From Streptomyces sp. HmicA12 (lineage in GTDB: Bacteria; Actinomycetota; Actinomycetes; Streptomycetales; Streptomycetaceae): DNA of 64,000 nt. Positions 7,987-17,888 of this stretch are shown here, piece after piece. Under the pieces are notes generated by a model. The model did not search any database, was not told where the DNA came from, and saw only the letters and a program-made list of their open reading frames with translations. Location of the stretch: NCBI RefSeq assembly GCF_000373565.1, contig NZ_KB891809.1, positions 248,001 to 312,000 on the forward strand, given 5' to 3'. Every line of letters begins with the position of its first letter. Position 1 is the stretch's first letter. Made by a program: the position numbers and the translations under genes.

Positions 7987-8760
7987 ATGACCCGCGAGCA
8001 GCACCTGGCCGAGATCTGCGTGGAGATGGCGGGACCCGTGACCGAGGACGCCGATGTCGCCGGGCTTCTGCACCGGCTCACCGAGCACTGTGTGGAACTG
8101 CTCGACGTGACGGCCGCCGGGACCCTGCTCATGGACGAGACCGGGACGCCGCGGACCGTCGCCGCGTCGGACGAGCACGCCCGTCTGCTGGGGCTCTTCG
8201 CGCTCCACCAGAAGCAGGGACCGTGCGCCGAGTGCTGCCGCACCGGCGCCGGCCGCAGCAACGTGGACCTGGCGTACGTGGAGGGGACCGTCGCCTGGCC
8301 GCGGTTCGCCGCGCGGGCCCGCGCGACGGGATACGTGCGCACGCACGCCGTGCCGCTGCGCCTGCGCGACCGCACCATCGGCGCCCTCACCCTCTTCCAG
8401 ACCACGGCGCACCGGCTCGGTGACGACGACTCGGCCGTCGCCCGCGGCCTCGCCGACCTCGTGACCATCTCGATCCTCCGGCAACGCGCGCTGAAGCGGT
8501 CGCGGGCCCTGACCGGCCAGCTGGCCGGGGCCCTGACCAGCCGGATCGTGATCGAGCAGGTCAAGGGCGTGCTGTCGGAGCGCTGGAACACGACGAGCGA
8601 GGAGGCCTTCGCCGCGCTGCGGGCCTATGTGCGCACCCGTCACCTGAGGCTGTCCGACGTGGCCGGGGGCATCGTCACGGGCGCCGTCGACACCTCGGTC
8701 ATCCCGGCCCCTGTCACCCGGCACGGCGGTCACGGTCCGCCTCTGCCGCCCCCGCCATGA
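7987..8760 (+). CDS. GAF-ANTAR regulator, third copy
   Basis: A 257-residue paralogue of the protein at 4304. It begins MTREQHLAEICVEMAGPV, close to the other's MAREQRLAEVFVEIAD. GAF-region motifs are DVTAAGTLLMDETGTPRTV, GPCAECCRTG and THAVPLRLRDRTIGALTLF. The ANTAR domain has IVIEQVKGVLSERW and AFAALRAYVRTRHLRLSDVA. ATG 7987 was chosen from alignment with the paralogue and GAGAGAG at 7971-7977. The 3' end overlaps the converging DUF5994-type gene by 47 bp. The close similarity points to a local duplication. Confidence 0.86.
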   Translation: MTREQHLAEICVEMAGPVTEDADVAGLLHRLTEHCVELLDVTAAGTLLMDETGTPRTVAASDEHARLLGLFALHQKQGPCAECCRTGAGRSNVDLAYVEGTVAWPRFAARARATGYVRTHAVPLRLRDRTIGALTLFQTTAHRLGDDDSAVARGLADLVTISILRQRALKRSRALTGQLAGALTSRIVIEQVKGVLSERWNTTSEEAFAALRAYVRTRHLRLSDVAGGIVTGAVDTSVIPAPVTRHGGHGPPLPPPP

Positions 8761-9124
8761 TCGCCGCTGCCGCCTCCTCCATCGTGTCCGGAGGAACCAC
8801 GAGCAGGTCCCATCGGCCGTGGCCGGGGGCGACGAGGACGACGGTGCCCGCGGCGGTGGCCAGGCGCCTGCGCAGACGAACGACCTGGCCAGCGACGAGC
8901 ATGCGGCCGGGCGTCGGCGCCCAGACCGTGCCGTCGAGCACGACGCTGCTGATGTGACCCCAGGCCGGCGGCAACCCGGCCAGGAGGGACGGGAGTTCGG
9001 CGAGCAGGTCGTAGGAGCGCGGCCACCATGCCCCGTCGATCGCGCGGGGCGAGCCGAGGTGGGGTGCCAGGCGCAGGCGCAGCAGGGGTGGGGTGGGACG
9101 TGAGGACGGCGATACGAGGGACAT
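8714..9124 (-). CDS. DUF5994-type protein, copy 1
   Basis: A 136-residue soluble protein of unknown function. It shares three blocks with the products of 10497 and 11140: IDGAWWPRSYDLLAELPSL, a central strand region with APTPGRMLVAGQVV, and GRWDLLVVPPDTMEEAA. I recognise this as the actinobacterial DUF5994 family from these blocks; no activity is established. It converges on, and overlaps, the ANTAR gene and lies just downstream of a desaturase on the same strand, so it may be co-expressed with membrane-lipid genes. Confidence 0.75.
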   Translation of the reverse strand: MSLVSPSSRPTPPLLRLRLAPHLGSPRAIDGAWWPRSYDLLAELPSLLAGLPPAWGHISSVVLDGTVWAPTPGRMLVAGQVVRLRRRLATAAGTVVLVAPGHGRWDLLVVPPDTMEEAAAAIMAGAAEADRDRRAG

Positions 9125-9221
9125 GAGGGTGGCTCCTGCCGGCTGCGGTGCGTGGGGTGGGCGGGGCGGGTGCGTACGCGGGTGACGGGGTTCGTCGGGT
9201 GCTCGTCGGGCGTTCGTCGGG

Positions 9222-10217
9222 TCAGAGCTGGCGGGCGGCGACGCGGGCCGGTGTCGGCCAGCGCACGTCGTGGGCCAGGCCGAGGCGTTCGAGGAGACGG
9301 ATGAACGCGGCCGAGGGGTCGAGCTGGCCGCGGCCGACGCCGTGCCGGGCGCTGGTCGGATCGGCGTGGTGGAGGTTGTGCCAGCTCTCGCCGAAGGAGA
9401 GCAGGGCGAGCGGCCACAGGTTGGTGGCCCGGTCGTGGCGCCGGGTGCGGAACGGGCGCTCGCCGATCATGTGGCACAGCGAGTTCACGCTCCAGGTGAC
9501 GTGGTGCAGCAGCGCGATGCGGACGAGTCCCGCCCACAGCAGCGCGGTCACCCCGTGCCGCCAGCTGCCGCCGACGGCCCAGCCCAGGCCGAACGGCAGG
9601 GCGAGGGTGAGGACGCACAGGGCCGGGAACGCGCGGGAGACGGCACGGATGTCGCGGTCGGCCAGCAGGTCGGGTGCGTAACGCCCGTGCGGTGTCGGCG
9701 AGTTGGCGAACAGCCAGCCGATGTGCGCGTGCAGCAGGCCGCGCAGGATTCCGCGCAGGTGCGTGCCGTGGCGGTACGGGGAGTGCGGGTCGCCGGGGCG
9801 GTCGGTGAAGGCGTGGTGGCGGCGATGGGTGGCGACCCAGCCGACGACGTCGCCCTGGAAGCTCATCGATCCGGCCACCGCGAGCGCGATGCGTACGGGG
9901 CGGACGGCGCGGTAACTGCCGTGGGTGAGGCCGCGGTGGAAGCCGACCGTGACGCCGAGGCCCGTGAGCACGTACAGGGCGAACCCGAGAGCGATGTCCG
10001 CGGGGTGGATCAGTCGCCCCCACAGCAGCCATCCGGCGATGCCGAGCCCCACGAACGGCAGCACGACGATCACCGCCGTCACCGTCACGTACAGACGCTC
10101 CCGGCCGGTGCGGGCGGGTGGCGAACTCCCTTGCGGGAAGGGCGAGTTCCCGTCGTACGACTGCGGCGGCGGGTCGTCGCCCGGTGCGGTGGTGCGCGTG
10201 GTGGACGTCAGGGACAT
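9222..10217 (-). CDS. Acyl-CoA delta-9-type membrane desaturase
   Basis: A 331-residue di-iron desaturase of the stearoyl-CoA desaturase class. Histidine boxes are HRGLTH (about 93), HRRHH (about 130) and HNLHH (about 275), each beside hydrophobic segments, with GFHRGLTHGSY and ESWHNLHHADP typical of this class. It probably introduces a cis double bond into saturated acyl chains. ATG 10217 was chosen for its GAGGAG at ideal spacing; the longer upstream frame has poor coding character. It is a different subfamily from the desaturase at 4970, so the locus carries two desaturation routes. Confidence 0.9.
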   Translation of the reverse strand: MSLTSTTRTTAPGDDPPPQSYDGNSPFPQGSSPPARTGRERLYVTVTAVIVVLPFVGLGIAGWLLWGRLIHPADIALGFALYVLTGLGVTVGFHRGLTHGSYRAVRPVRIALAVAGSMSFQGDVVGWVATHRRHHAFTDRPGDPHSPYRHGTHLRGILRGLLHAHIGWLFANSPTPHGRYAPDLLADRDIRAVSRAFPALCVLTLALPFGLGWAVGGSWRHGVTALLWAGLVRIALLHHVTWSVNSLCHMIGERPFRTRRHDRATNLWPLALLSFGESWHNLHHADPTSARHGVGRGQLDPSAAFIRLLERLGLAHDVRWPTPARVAARQL

Positions 10218-10496
10218 GTACGGGCTCCTCGGCCTGGTGGCGGTTCGGCGCGGCCGGGGTCGGGGGCTGCCCCTGAGGGGACGGTGGGAGAGGTGTGCTC
10301 CTGGGTGCTCCGCGTGGTCGGGCACCGGCACACAGGTGCCGTCGTCTCCTTCACCGTACTCCTGAACGGCGGAAATCGGCCCGGACGTAGGCTGGGAGCA
10401 CCGGTCGCTCCTCGTACGCCGATTCCGCTCGGCGTCGTCGCCGGCGCACCACGACAGCGGGCCGCCGCCCCGGTGGCCCGAAGAAGGACGTGCGTC
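10218..10496. promoter_or_regulatory. Divergent promoter region, desaturase / DUF5994-type gene
   Basis: This 279-bp non-coding gap lies between two divergent genes. AAGAAGGA precedes the ATG at 10497 and GAGGAG precedes the desaturase start. No clear dyad was seen. Confidence 0.4.
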
Positions 10497-10958
10497 ATGA
10501 ACGCACCGCCCACACACCGCAGTTCAGCCCGCCCCGAGGCCGACATCTATCCGCCCGCCCGGCTCGCCCTTCGTCCGCCGACCTTCCCGCCGGGCCCGGT
10601 GTGCGGAGCGTGGTGGCCGCGCACCGACGACCTGGCCGCCGAACTCGCCGCGCTCACCGATGTGTTCGACTCCTCGCGCGGTCTCGTGACCCGCATCGCG
10701 TCCCATCAGGGCAGCTGGTCGGACGAGCCGCGCACACTGCCGGTGACCGGACACACGGTGACGGCGTCGTGGTACGCGTCCGGCCTCGACCCGTACACGA
10801 TCCGGCTCTTCTCCTACGGCGCCGGCCGCTGGGACCTGCTCGTCGTCCCGCCGGACAGTACGACCGACGCGGCCCTGCGGCTGATGAACGCGGCGGCCGA
10901 CCCGGCGCTCAGCCTCACCGGGACCGCGCTCATGGCGACCGAGGCCCCGGCCGGATGA
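10497..10958 (+). CDS. DUF5994-type protein, copy 2
   Basis: A 153-residue paralogue of the proteins at 8714 and 11140. Shared blocks are CGAWWPRTDDLAAELAAL, an internal VTGHTVTASWY region and GRWDLLVVPPDSTTDAALRL. This copy is the most divergent in the middle. The function is unknown. It is expressed away from the desaturase at 9222, probably from its own promoter. RBS: AAGAAGGA seven bases before ATG. Confidence 0.76.
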   Translation: MNAPPTHRSSARPEADIYPPARLALRPPTFPPGPVCGAWWPRTDDLAAELAALTDVFDSSRGLVTRIASHQGSWSDEPRTLPVTGHTVTASWYASGLDPYTIRLFSYGAGRWDLLVVPPDSTTDAALRLMNAAADPALSLTGTALMATEAPAG

Positions 10959-11139
10959 CGCGCCGCGGACCTGCCGGGGCGATCGGCGGTGACGCAACCG
11001 CCGCCGGTCCCCCCGGCGGGAGTACGGTGGAATCACCAAGGGCACTTCGCACTCCGGCATCCACGCAGGTCTCGTCCTCGGTGATCCCCATGGCATCGGG
11101 GCGACGCCCATCGCCTCGCCCCGGAGACGGGTCCGCATC

Positions 11140-11685
11140 ATGACCGCGACCGCCACGACTGCCCGCACCACTACTCCGCCCATCGCCCGTGTGGCGCTGA
11201 AGCCCCGGACGGGCCAGGGCCTGCTCGACGGCGCCTGGTGGCCCCGTTCGCGCGACCTGGCCGCCGAGCTCCCCGCCCTGGCGGACGTACTCGATCCGCT
11301 GTGGGGCCGCATCACGCGCGTCGCCGTCAACCCGATGCTCTGGCCCGTCGTCCCGCGCAAGGTGACCGTCCACCACCGCGTGATGAAGATCGGCTGGTTC
11401 ACCCCCGAACTCGACCCGCACAAACTGTTGTTGCTGTCCTACGGGACCGCCCGCTTCGACCTCCTGGTGATCCCGCCGGAGACGGAGGCCGCGTCGGCCG
11501 ACCGGCTCATGAGCGCCGCCTGCGCGCAGGACGGTCCCCCGGCGACCGCCACGGACCTCATCGCCGCAGAGGCGGCACGCCGGGACGACGCCCCGGCGGG
11601 CGAACGGGCGCAGAACGTGAGCGAGTTGCGGCCTCACCACGACGCGACGTCCACCCACGCCGTCCGCACGACGACAGGACGGTGA
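11140..11685 (+). CDS. DUF5994-type protein, copy 3
   Basis: A 181-residue paralogue with LLDGAWWPRSRDLAAELPAL, VPRKVTVHHRVMKIGWF and ARFDLLVIPPETEAAS. It is longer than the other two by a charged, probably disordered C-terminal tail of about 40 residues. It is followed after five bases by a small membrane-protein gene on the same strand, so the two are likely co-transcribed. Function unknown. Confidence 0.78.
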   Translation: MTATATTARTTTPPIARVALKPRTGQGLLDGAWWPRSRDLAAELPALADVLDPLWGRITRVAVNPMLWPVVPRKVTVHHRVMKIGWFTPELDPHKLLLLSYGTARFDLLVIPPETEAASADRLMSAACAQDGPPATATDLIAAEAARRDDAPAGERAQNVSELRPHHDATSTHAVRTTTGR

Positions 11686-11690
11686 GCACC

Positions 11691-11996
11691 ATGGACGCCG
11701 CGCTCACCGCGGCCGCCCTCCTCGTGCTGATCACGGTCGCCACCTATGTGATCCACCGCCTCAACACCCAGCACGCCGAGAGGATTGCCGTGCACACCTA
11801 CAGCCGCTTCCTGCCCGGCCGCCGGGCCACCGGAGAGCCCGGGCCCGGCGCCGCGCCGCTGCCCCCGCTTCCTCAGGTTCCTCCGCTTCCTTCGGCGGCT
11901 GCTCCCTCGGACCGGCACGACCACCGTGACGGGGGCCGCGGGCGCCACCCCGCGCGCCGTCGCCGCACCCGTACGACACACAAACGGGCCGACTGA
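11691..11996 (+). CDS. Small single-pass membrane protein, unknown function
   Basis: A 101-residue product. An N-terminal hydrophobic segment (ALTAAALLVLITVATYVI, residues 3-20) is followed by a short basic/polar stretch, a Pro-rich segment and a strongly basic Arg/His-rich tail. ATG 11691 follows AGGACGGTGAG. It lies five bases after the DUF5994-type gene. No family was recognised. It ends 18 bp before the converging citramalate synthase gene, which marks the left edge of the biosynthetic cluster. Confidence 0.6.
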   Translation: MDAALTAAALLVLITVATYVIHRLNTQHAERIAVHTYSRFLPGRRATGEPGPGAAPLPPLPQVPPLPSAAAPSDRHDHRDGGRGRHPARRRRTRTTHKRAD

Positions 11997-12014
11997 ACCG
12001 CCCGCCGCACCGGA

Positions 12015-13643
<1,629 letters not shown>

Positions 13644-13680
13644 CGCCGTCGCCCCTCCCGGTTCTTGTCTGCGTGGGTTC

Positions 13681-14937
13681 TCAGGTTCTGGTGGTGGCGG
13701 GCTCCGGCGTCGCCGCCAGCAGCTCCAGGTCGGCCACCAGGTCCGCCGGGGACGGGGCCGCCAGGTTCTGTCGTGCGAGCTCGCGCGCGGCGTCCCGGTA
13801 CGTCGCCGAGTCGAGCAACTCGGCCGCCGATCGGGCCACTTGGGCGTACAGGTCCGGGGCGTGCGCCGGGACCGTGAGGCCCGCGCCGGCGTCCACGACC
13901 CGGCGGGCGTTGAGGGCGAGGTCGGGCGAGAAGGGCACGACCAGTTGCGGGATCCCGGCCCGCATCGCCGTCATGGTGCAGCCCGCGCCGCCGTAGTGCA
14001 CGACCGCGTCGCAGTCCGGTACGGCCAGGTGCAGCGGGCAGTCGTCGAGGACGGTCACCCCAGCCGGCAGGTCGCCGGGCAGGTCCTCCGGCGGGGCCAG
14101 GAGCAGCAGGTCGCGGTCCGGGGCGCGCAGCGCCTCGACGAGGCCGGGCAGGACGCGGGCGCCGGGACCATAGGCACGGCTCAGCGAGTTGCCCCAGGCC
14201 AGGCAGATCCGGGGCCGCCCGGGAGTGGGGGCGAGCGGCGCGGTGGGCGCGGAGCGGGCTCCGTTGTACGGGACGTGGCGCACCCGGTAGCGGGTGACGC
14301 CGGCACCGAGCGGTGGCCGCATCGCGGGCGGGCACGGGTCGATGACGTGCGTGATCAGGTCCGGGCCCAGCTCGCCCACGCCGTGGCGCGGGAACGAACC
14401 GCTCGGGTCGCCGGGCAGCACCCGCAGCTCCGGCTCGGGCTCCGCCGTGCCGTGCGGGCCCCACAGGTGCAGCACGGACGGCACCCGGAGCACGCGCGCC
14501 GCGAGCAGGCCCTCCGGGCTGAGGCGGTCGTGGACCACCAGATCGGGCCGGTAGCCGCGCGCGTACTCCACCACGGCGTCACAATTGGCGGCCGCGCCAC
14601 GGAGGTTGCGGTCCTTGTACGCCGCCCGGAACGCGGCGAAGTCGAAGTCGGCCAGGTCGGCGAGGGGTTCGCCGGTCACCGGGTGCGGGGGCAGCGCGGC
14701 GTGCGGCCAGGTGCCCGCCTGGGCCGCCCAGTAGTTCCACAGCCGGTTCTGCAGCAGCATGTCCATCGGCGGGTCCACCAGCGGCACCGGCAGCAGGCCC
14801 GCCTGCCGCACCGGGTCGCGCTGCGAGGGTGCGCAGACCACCCGGACCTCGTGCCCCGCCGCCTGCAGGGCCCAGCCGAGCGGCACCATCGGGAAGTAGT
14901 GGCTCGGCCAGTCCGACACCGTGAACAGGACGCGCAT
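13681..14937 (-). CDS. Glycosyltransferase, GT1 family (first of four)
   Basis: A 418-residue GT-B enzyme of the antibiotic glycosyltransferase family, beginning MRVLFTVSDWPSHYFPMVPL. The C-terminal nucleotide-sugar site includes CDAVVHYGGAGCTMTAMRAG and PQLVVPFSPDLALNARRV. It is very similar in layout to the proteins at 20257 and 37649 (same N-terminus, a DPADF/DFDFA-type segment, VIDPCPP and RYVPYNG-like motifs), so these three form a paralogous set. It probably transfers an NDP-trideoxyhexose to the aglycone or a growing sugar chain. Its start overlaps the carrier-protein stop (TGATG), so it is coupled to the acyl-activation genes. Confidence 0.9.
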   Translation of the reverse strand: MRVLFTVSDWPSHYFPMVPLGWALQAAGHEVRVVCAPSQRDPVRQAGLLPVPLVDPPMDMLLQNRLWNYWAAQAGTWPHAALPPHPVTGEPLADLADFDFAAFRAAYKDRNLRGAAANCDAVVEYARGYRPDLVVHDRLSPEGLLAARVLRVPSVLHLWGPHGTAEPEPELRVLPGDPSGSFPRHGVGELGPDLITHVIDPCPPAMRPPLGAGVTRYRVRHVPYNGARSAPTAPLAPTPGRPRICLAWGNSLSRAYGPGARVLPGLVEALRAPDRDLLLLAPPEDLPGDLPAGVTVLDDCPLHLAVPDCDAVVHYGGAGCTMTAMRAGIPQLVVPFSPDLALNARRVVDAGAGLTVPAHAPDLYAQVARSAAELLDSATYRDAARELARQNLAAPSPADLVADLELLAATPEPATTRT

Positions 14938-15221
14938 CAGCCCGCTGCCCGCAGCTCGCCGAGGACCGCCCACAGGGCGCCCGGGGTGGCGAACGTCTCG
15001 CCGGTGAGGCGGTCGTCGGGGAAGGTCACCTCGTAGATGTCCTCCAGCTGCATCAGGGTGTCGATGGTGGACATGGAGTCCATGCCGGCGGCGGACAGGC
15101 AGGTGTCGGGGGCGAGCACGTCACCCGGGCTGAGCAGCCGCAGCGCGCCGCGCAGCACCTGCTCGAACCGCGGGTCCCACGGGGCGCTGCTCGCCACGGG
15201 GGCGGGGGTGGTGGCGGACAT
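14937..15221 (-). CDS. Stand-alone acyl carrier protein of the acyl-transfer module
   Basis: A 94-residue carrier protein. The phosphopantetheine attachment site is AGMDSMSTIDTL, with Ser at about residue 49. The sequence differs from the polyketide ACP at 26985 (which has GYDSLALLE) and its C-terminal helix carries FATPGALWAVL. It sits between the AMP ligase and a glycosyltransferase with a TGATG overlap to the latter. It probably receives the acyl-adenylate from the ligase at 15292 and presents the acyl thioester to the FabH-like transferase at 16854. It should be activated by the phosphopantetheinyl transferase at 56006. Confidence 0.88.
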   Translation of the reverse strand: MSATTPAPVASSAPWDPRFEQVLRGALRLLSPGDVLAPDTCLSAAGMDSMSTIDTLMQLEDIYEVTFPDDRLTGETFATPGALWAVLGELRAAG

Positions 15222-15291
15222 ACCGTTCTCCTTCGCGTCGTACGTACGGTGATGGCGTCGGCGGCCTTGTGGCGCGCGGGTCCCGGCCCGC

Positions 15292-16821
15292 TCAGGCCGC
15301 GACCGTCAACTCGCCCGCCCGCGCCGGGCTTTCGAGGAGCGCGGCCAGGGCCTTCTTGTCGGTCTTGCCGTTGGCCGTGAGCGGCAGGCTGTCCACGGTC
15401 AGGCAGCGCGGCGGCACCTTCGCCGCCTCCAGGCGCTCGCCGAGGCGGGCGGTGATCTCCTTCGGCTCCAGGGCGCCGACGGCGAACAGGGTCAGCTCCC
15501 GGCCGTCGTCCGGGGGCAGCACCGCGGCGCCGCGCACCCCGGGGATGTCGAGGGCGGCGGCCTCGATCTCCAGGGCGCTCATCCGGACCCCGCGCCGCTT
15601 GAACATGTCGTCGCGGCGGCCGTGGAAGTACAGGTGGCCGTCCTCGTCGAGGTGGCCGTAGTCGCCGGTGTGCAGCACCTTCCGCCCGGTGACCGGGTCG
15701 GTGCGGAAGCGTTCGGCGGTCAGTTCGGGCGCCCGCCAGTAGCCGGCCATGACGTGCTCGCCGCGCACCACGATCTCGCCCGCGGTACCCGGCGGCAGGG
15801 GGGTGCCGTGCTCGTCGAGGATGAGGACCTCGGTGCCGGGCAGCGGGCGGCCGACGGAGAAGGGGCGTTCCAGGTCGCCGTCCGGTTCGAGGATGGTGAC
15901 CCGCTTGCACTCGGTGATGCCGAACATCGGGACGACCTTGACCGCGGGGAACGCCGTGCGCAGGGTCGCGATCAGCGGCGGGGTGAGGGCGGCGCCGGTG
16001 TTCGTGACCAGGCGCAGCGCGGTCGGTCCGCGCCGGTCGCGGGCGGCGAGGCGGACCAGCATCTCGGCGAGCGAGGGGACCAGCGGGACGACGGTGACGC
16101 CGTGCTCGTGGAGCGTGGCCATCAGCCCGGTGTGCGCGTCGGCGTCGGTCAGGACGAGCTCGGCTCCGGCGAGGGCGGCCAGGAAGATCTGGTAGAGCCC
16201 GTAGTCGAAGGAGAGCGGGATGGCGGTGAGCACCACGTCGTCGGCCCGGTAGCCGAGCCGGGAGGCGATGGCGCGGGCGGCGAAGACGGTGGTGCCGTGC
16301 GGGCTCATCACGGCCTTGGGGCGCGAGGTGGAGCCGGAGGTGTAGATGAGCAGCGCCAGGTCGTCGGAGCCGACGGCCACGGGCTCCTCGGGAGCGAACT
16401 CGGGGGCGAGGGGGCCCTCTTCGTCCAGGGCGAGGTCGGTGACGGGCCGCACCGGGCAGTCGGTGTACCGGGCGAGGACGTCCTCCTCGCCCGGCGCGGT
16501 CAGCGCGAGGCGCGGCTCGCAGTCGGCGAGGACGGAGCTGAGGTGGAAGTCCTTCATCGCCGGGTTGACGGGGACGAGGACCGCGCCGGCCCGCAGCGTG
16601 CCGAAGAGCAGGGCCACGAACTCCCGTACGTTGCCGAGCCGTACGGCCACCCGGTCGCCGGGCCCCACTCCCTGGGCCCGCAGCCAGGACGCGGCGCGGT
16701 GCGCGGCGCGGTCGAGGGCGGTGTAGTCCCAGGCGCCGTGCCGGTCGCGGACGGCGGGGGAATCGGGGTGGGCCAGGGCGGCCTCGTCCAGCAGGTCCTG
16801 CACTCGGTGGGGCTTGGCCAC
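15292..16821 (-). CDS. AMP-dependent acyl ligase (adenylating enzyme)
   Basis: A 509-residue ANL-superfamily ligase. Adenylation motifs are IYTSGSTSRPKAVM (about 170), SFDYGLYQ (about 220), MFGITECKR (about 305), HTGDYGHLDEDG (about 390) and the C-terminal catalytic Lys in LPLTANGKTDKKAL (about 488). The SFDYGLYQ motif suggests a stand-alone ligase that loads a carrier protein. The ACP gene follows 70 bp downstream. The substrate is unknown. Citramalate from the synthase in the same operon is my preferred inference; an amino acid such as proline, as in pyrrole-carboxylate pathways, is an alternative. Confidence 0.88.
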   Translation of the reverse strand: MAKPHRVQDLLDEAALAHPDSPAVRDRHGAWDYTALDRAAHRAASWLRAQGVGPGDRVAVRLGNVREFVALLFGTLRAGAVLVPVNPAMKDFHLSSVLADCEPRLALTAPGEEDVLARYTDCPVRPVTDLALDEEGPLAPEFAPEEPVAVGSDDLALLIYTSGSTSRPKAVMSPHGTTVFAARAIASRLGYRADDVVLTAIPLSFDYGLYQIFLAALAGAELVLTDADAHTGLMATLHEHGVTVVPLVPSLAEMLVRLAARDRRGPTALRLVTNTGAALTPPLIATLRTAFPAVKVVPMFGITECKRVTILEPDGDLERPFSVGRPLPGTEVLILDEHGTPLPPGTAGEIVVRGEHVMAGYWRAPELTAERFRTDPVTGRKVLHTGDYGHLDEDGHLYFHGRRDDMFKRRGVRMSALEIEAAALDIPGVRGAAVLPPDDGRELTLFAVGALEPKEITARLGERLEAAKVPPRCLTVDSLPLTANGKTDKKALAALLESPARAGELTVAA

Positions 16822-16853
16822 GGGTCTCGTCCTCTCGGTCAGTTCGGGGTGGA

Positions 16854-17888
16854 TCAGTAGGGCAGCGCGGTGATCTCCACGACGGCGGCCGTCAGGCTGT
16901 AGCCCGCGCCGCCGCCGAACAGCAGCACCTTGTCGCCGGTCTCCAGCGCGTGCGTGCGCAGCAGCCAGTCGAGGCCCGCCGCCCAGTCGCCGGCGCCGAT
17001 GTGCCCGGTGGTGCGCCCGTACTCCCAGGTGGTGAGGTGCTCGTCCACGCCGAGCAGGTGGTGCCAGTGCCAGCCGTTCTCGAACAGGCCGGTGGAGCCG
17101 GTGACGATGCGGGCGAGGTCGCCGGCCGCGACGCCCGCGTCGGCGAGCGCCTGGTGGCGGGCGCGGGCGATGAGGCGTCCGGTGCGCAGGTCGGCCTGCT
17201 TGCCGTCGGCCGTCGTGTCGTACGCGGCCGAGCGCGCCGTCAGGTCGATCGCGGCGCCCGGCGCCGGGCGGAAGGGTTCGGCGCCGCGGGTGATGCCTTC
17301 GAGGGCGTTGTCGGCGACGGTGACGGTGGACAGGATCCGGGCGAAGCCGCCGCCGGTGGCGAGCACCATGGCGGTGCCGCCGTCGGCGTACACGTTGTAC
17401 TCGGCGAGGTTCCAGCGGTCGACGCCGGGTGCGGCGAACCGGTCGCCGGTGGTGATCAGCGCCGCCGTGCCGGGGCGGATCCCGGTGGCGAGCTGGGCGC
17501 CGGCCAGTTCGATGGCGCCGAGCGCGCCGTTGCAGCGCTGCTGGACGTCGTAGGCGGGGACCTGTCGGCCGAGGGCGCCCTGGGCGACGTAGGACGCGGT
17601 CGGGTAGATGTCGAGGCCCTGGAACCAGATGCTGGCGTGCAGGGCGAGGGCGAAGTCCCGCTCCCCCAGGCCGGATTGGGCGACGGCCACGCGGGCGGCG
17701 CGGGCGGCTGTCTCAGGCGGCGCGGTCTGCGGGCTGTCGTCGGCGTCGTCGAAGGCACAGACGGAGACGTAGCCGCGCGCCTTGCACCGTTCGGCGTCGT
17801 AGCGGCCCGCGTCGACGGCTTCCTCGACGGGCACCGGGTCGGGCAGGCAGGTGCCCAGGCCCGCGATGTGCAGGTTCTCCCACTTCAT
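16854..17888 (-). CDS. FabH-like acyltransferase, CerJ/ChlB3 type
   Basis: A 344-residue KAS III-fold protein. The active-site Cys is C119 in VQQRCNGALGA. Where FabH enzymes have the catalytic His (PHxxN) this protein reads VTGSTGLF, with a cluster of His just after (GWHWHHLLG). The last catalytic region is TGHIGAGDWAAGL, with Asp (301) rather than the FabH Asn. Members of this subgroup, such as cervimycin CerJ and ChlB3, move acyl groups from a carrier onto a sugar or another carrier instead of making C-C bonds. The setting next to a ligase, ACP, glycosyltransferase and deoxysugar gene strongly suggests sugar O-acylation. The start overlaps the preceding stop (TGATG). Confidence 0.85.
   Translation of the reverse strand: MKWENLHIAGLGTCLPDPVPVEEAVDAGRYDAERCKARGYVSVCAFDDADDSPQTAPPETAARAARVAVAQSGLGERDFALALHASIWFQGLDIYPTASYVAQGALGRQVPAYDVQQRCNGALGAIELAGAQLATGIRPGTAALITTGDRFAAPGVDRWNLAEYNVYADGGTAMVLATGGGFARILSTVTVADNALEGITRGAEPFRPAPGAAIDLTARSAAYDTTADGKQADLRTGRLIARARHQALADAGVAAGDLARIVTGSTGLFENGWHWHHLLGVDEHLTTWEYGRTTGHIGAGDWAAGLDWLLRTHALETGDKVLLFGGGAGYSLTAAVVEITALPY

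Noticed and set aside
14937..16821. Prolyl-AMP ligase and carrier for pyrrole-2-carboxylate
   Set aside because: The gene order resembles clorobiocin-type pyrrole modules, but no normal-length prolyl-carrier dehydrogenase lies beside it; the only dehydrogenase (56959) is far away and over-long. Kept only as an alternative.
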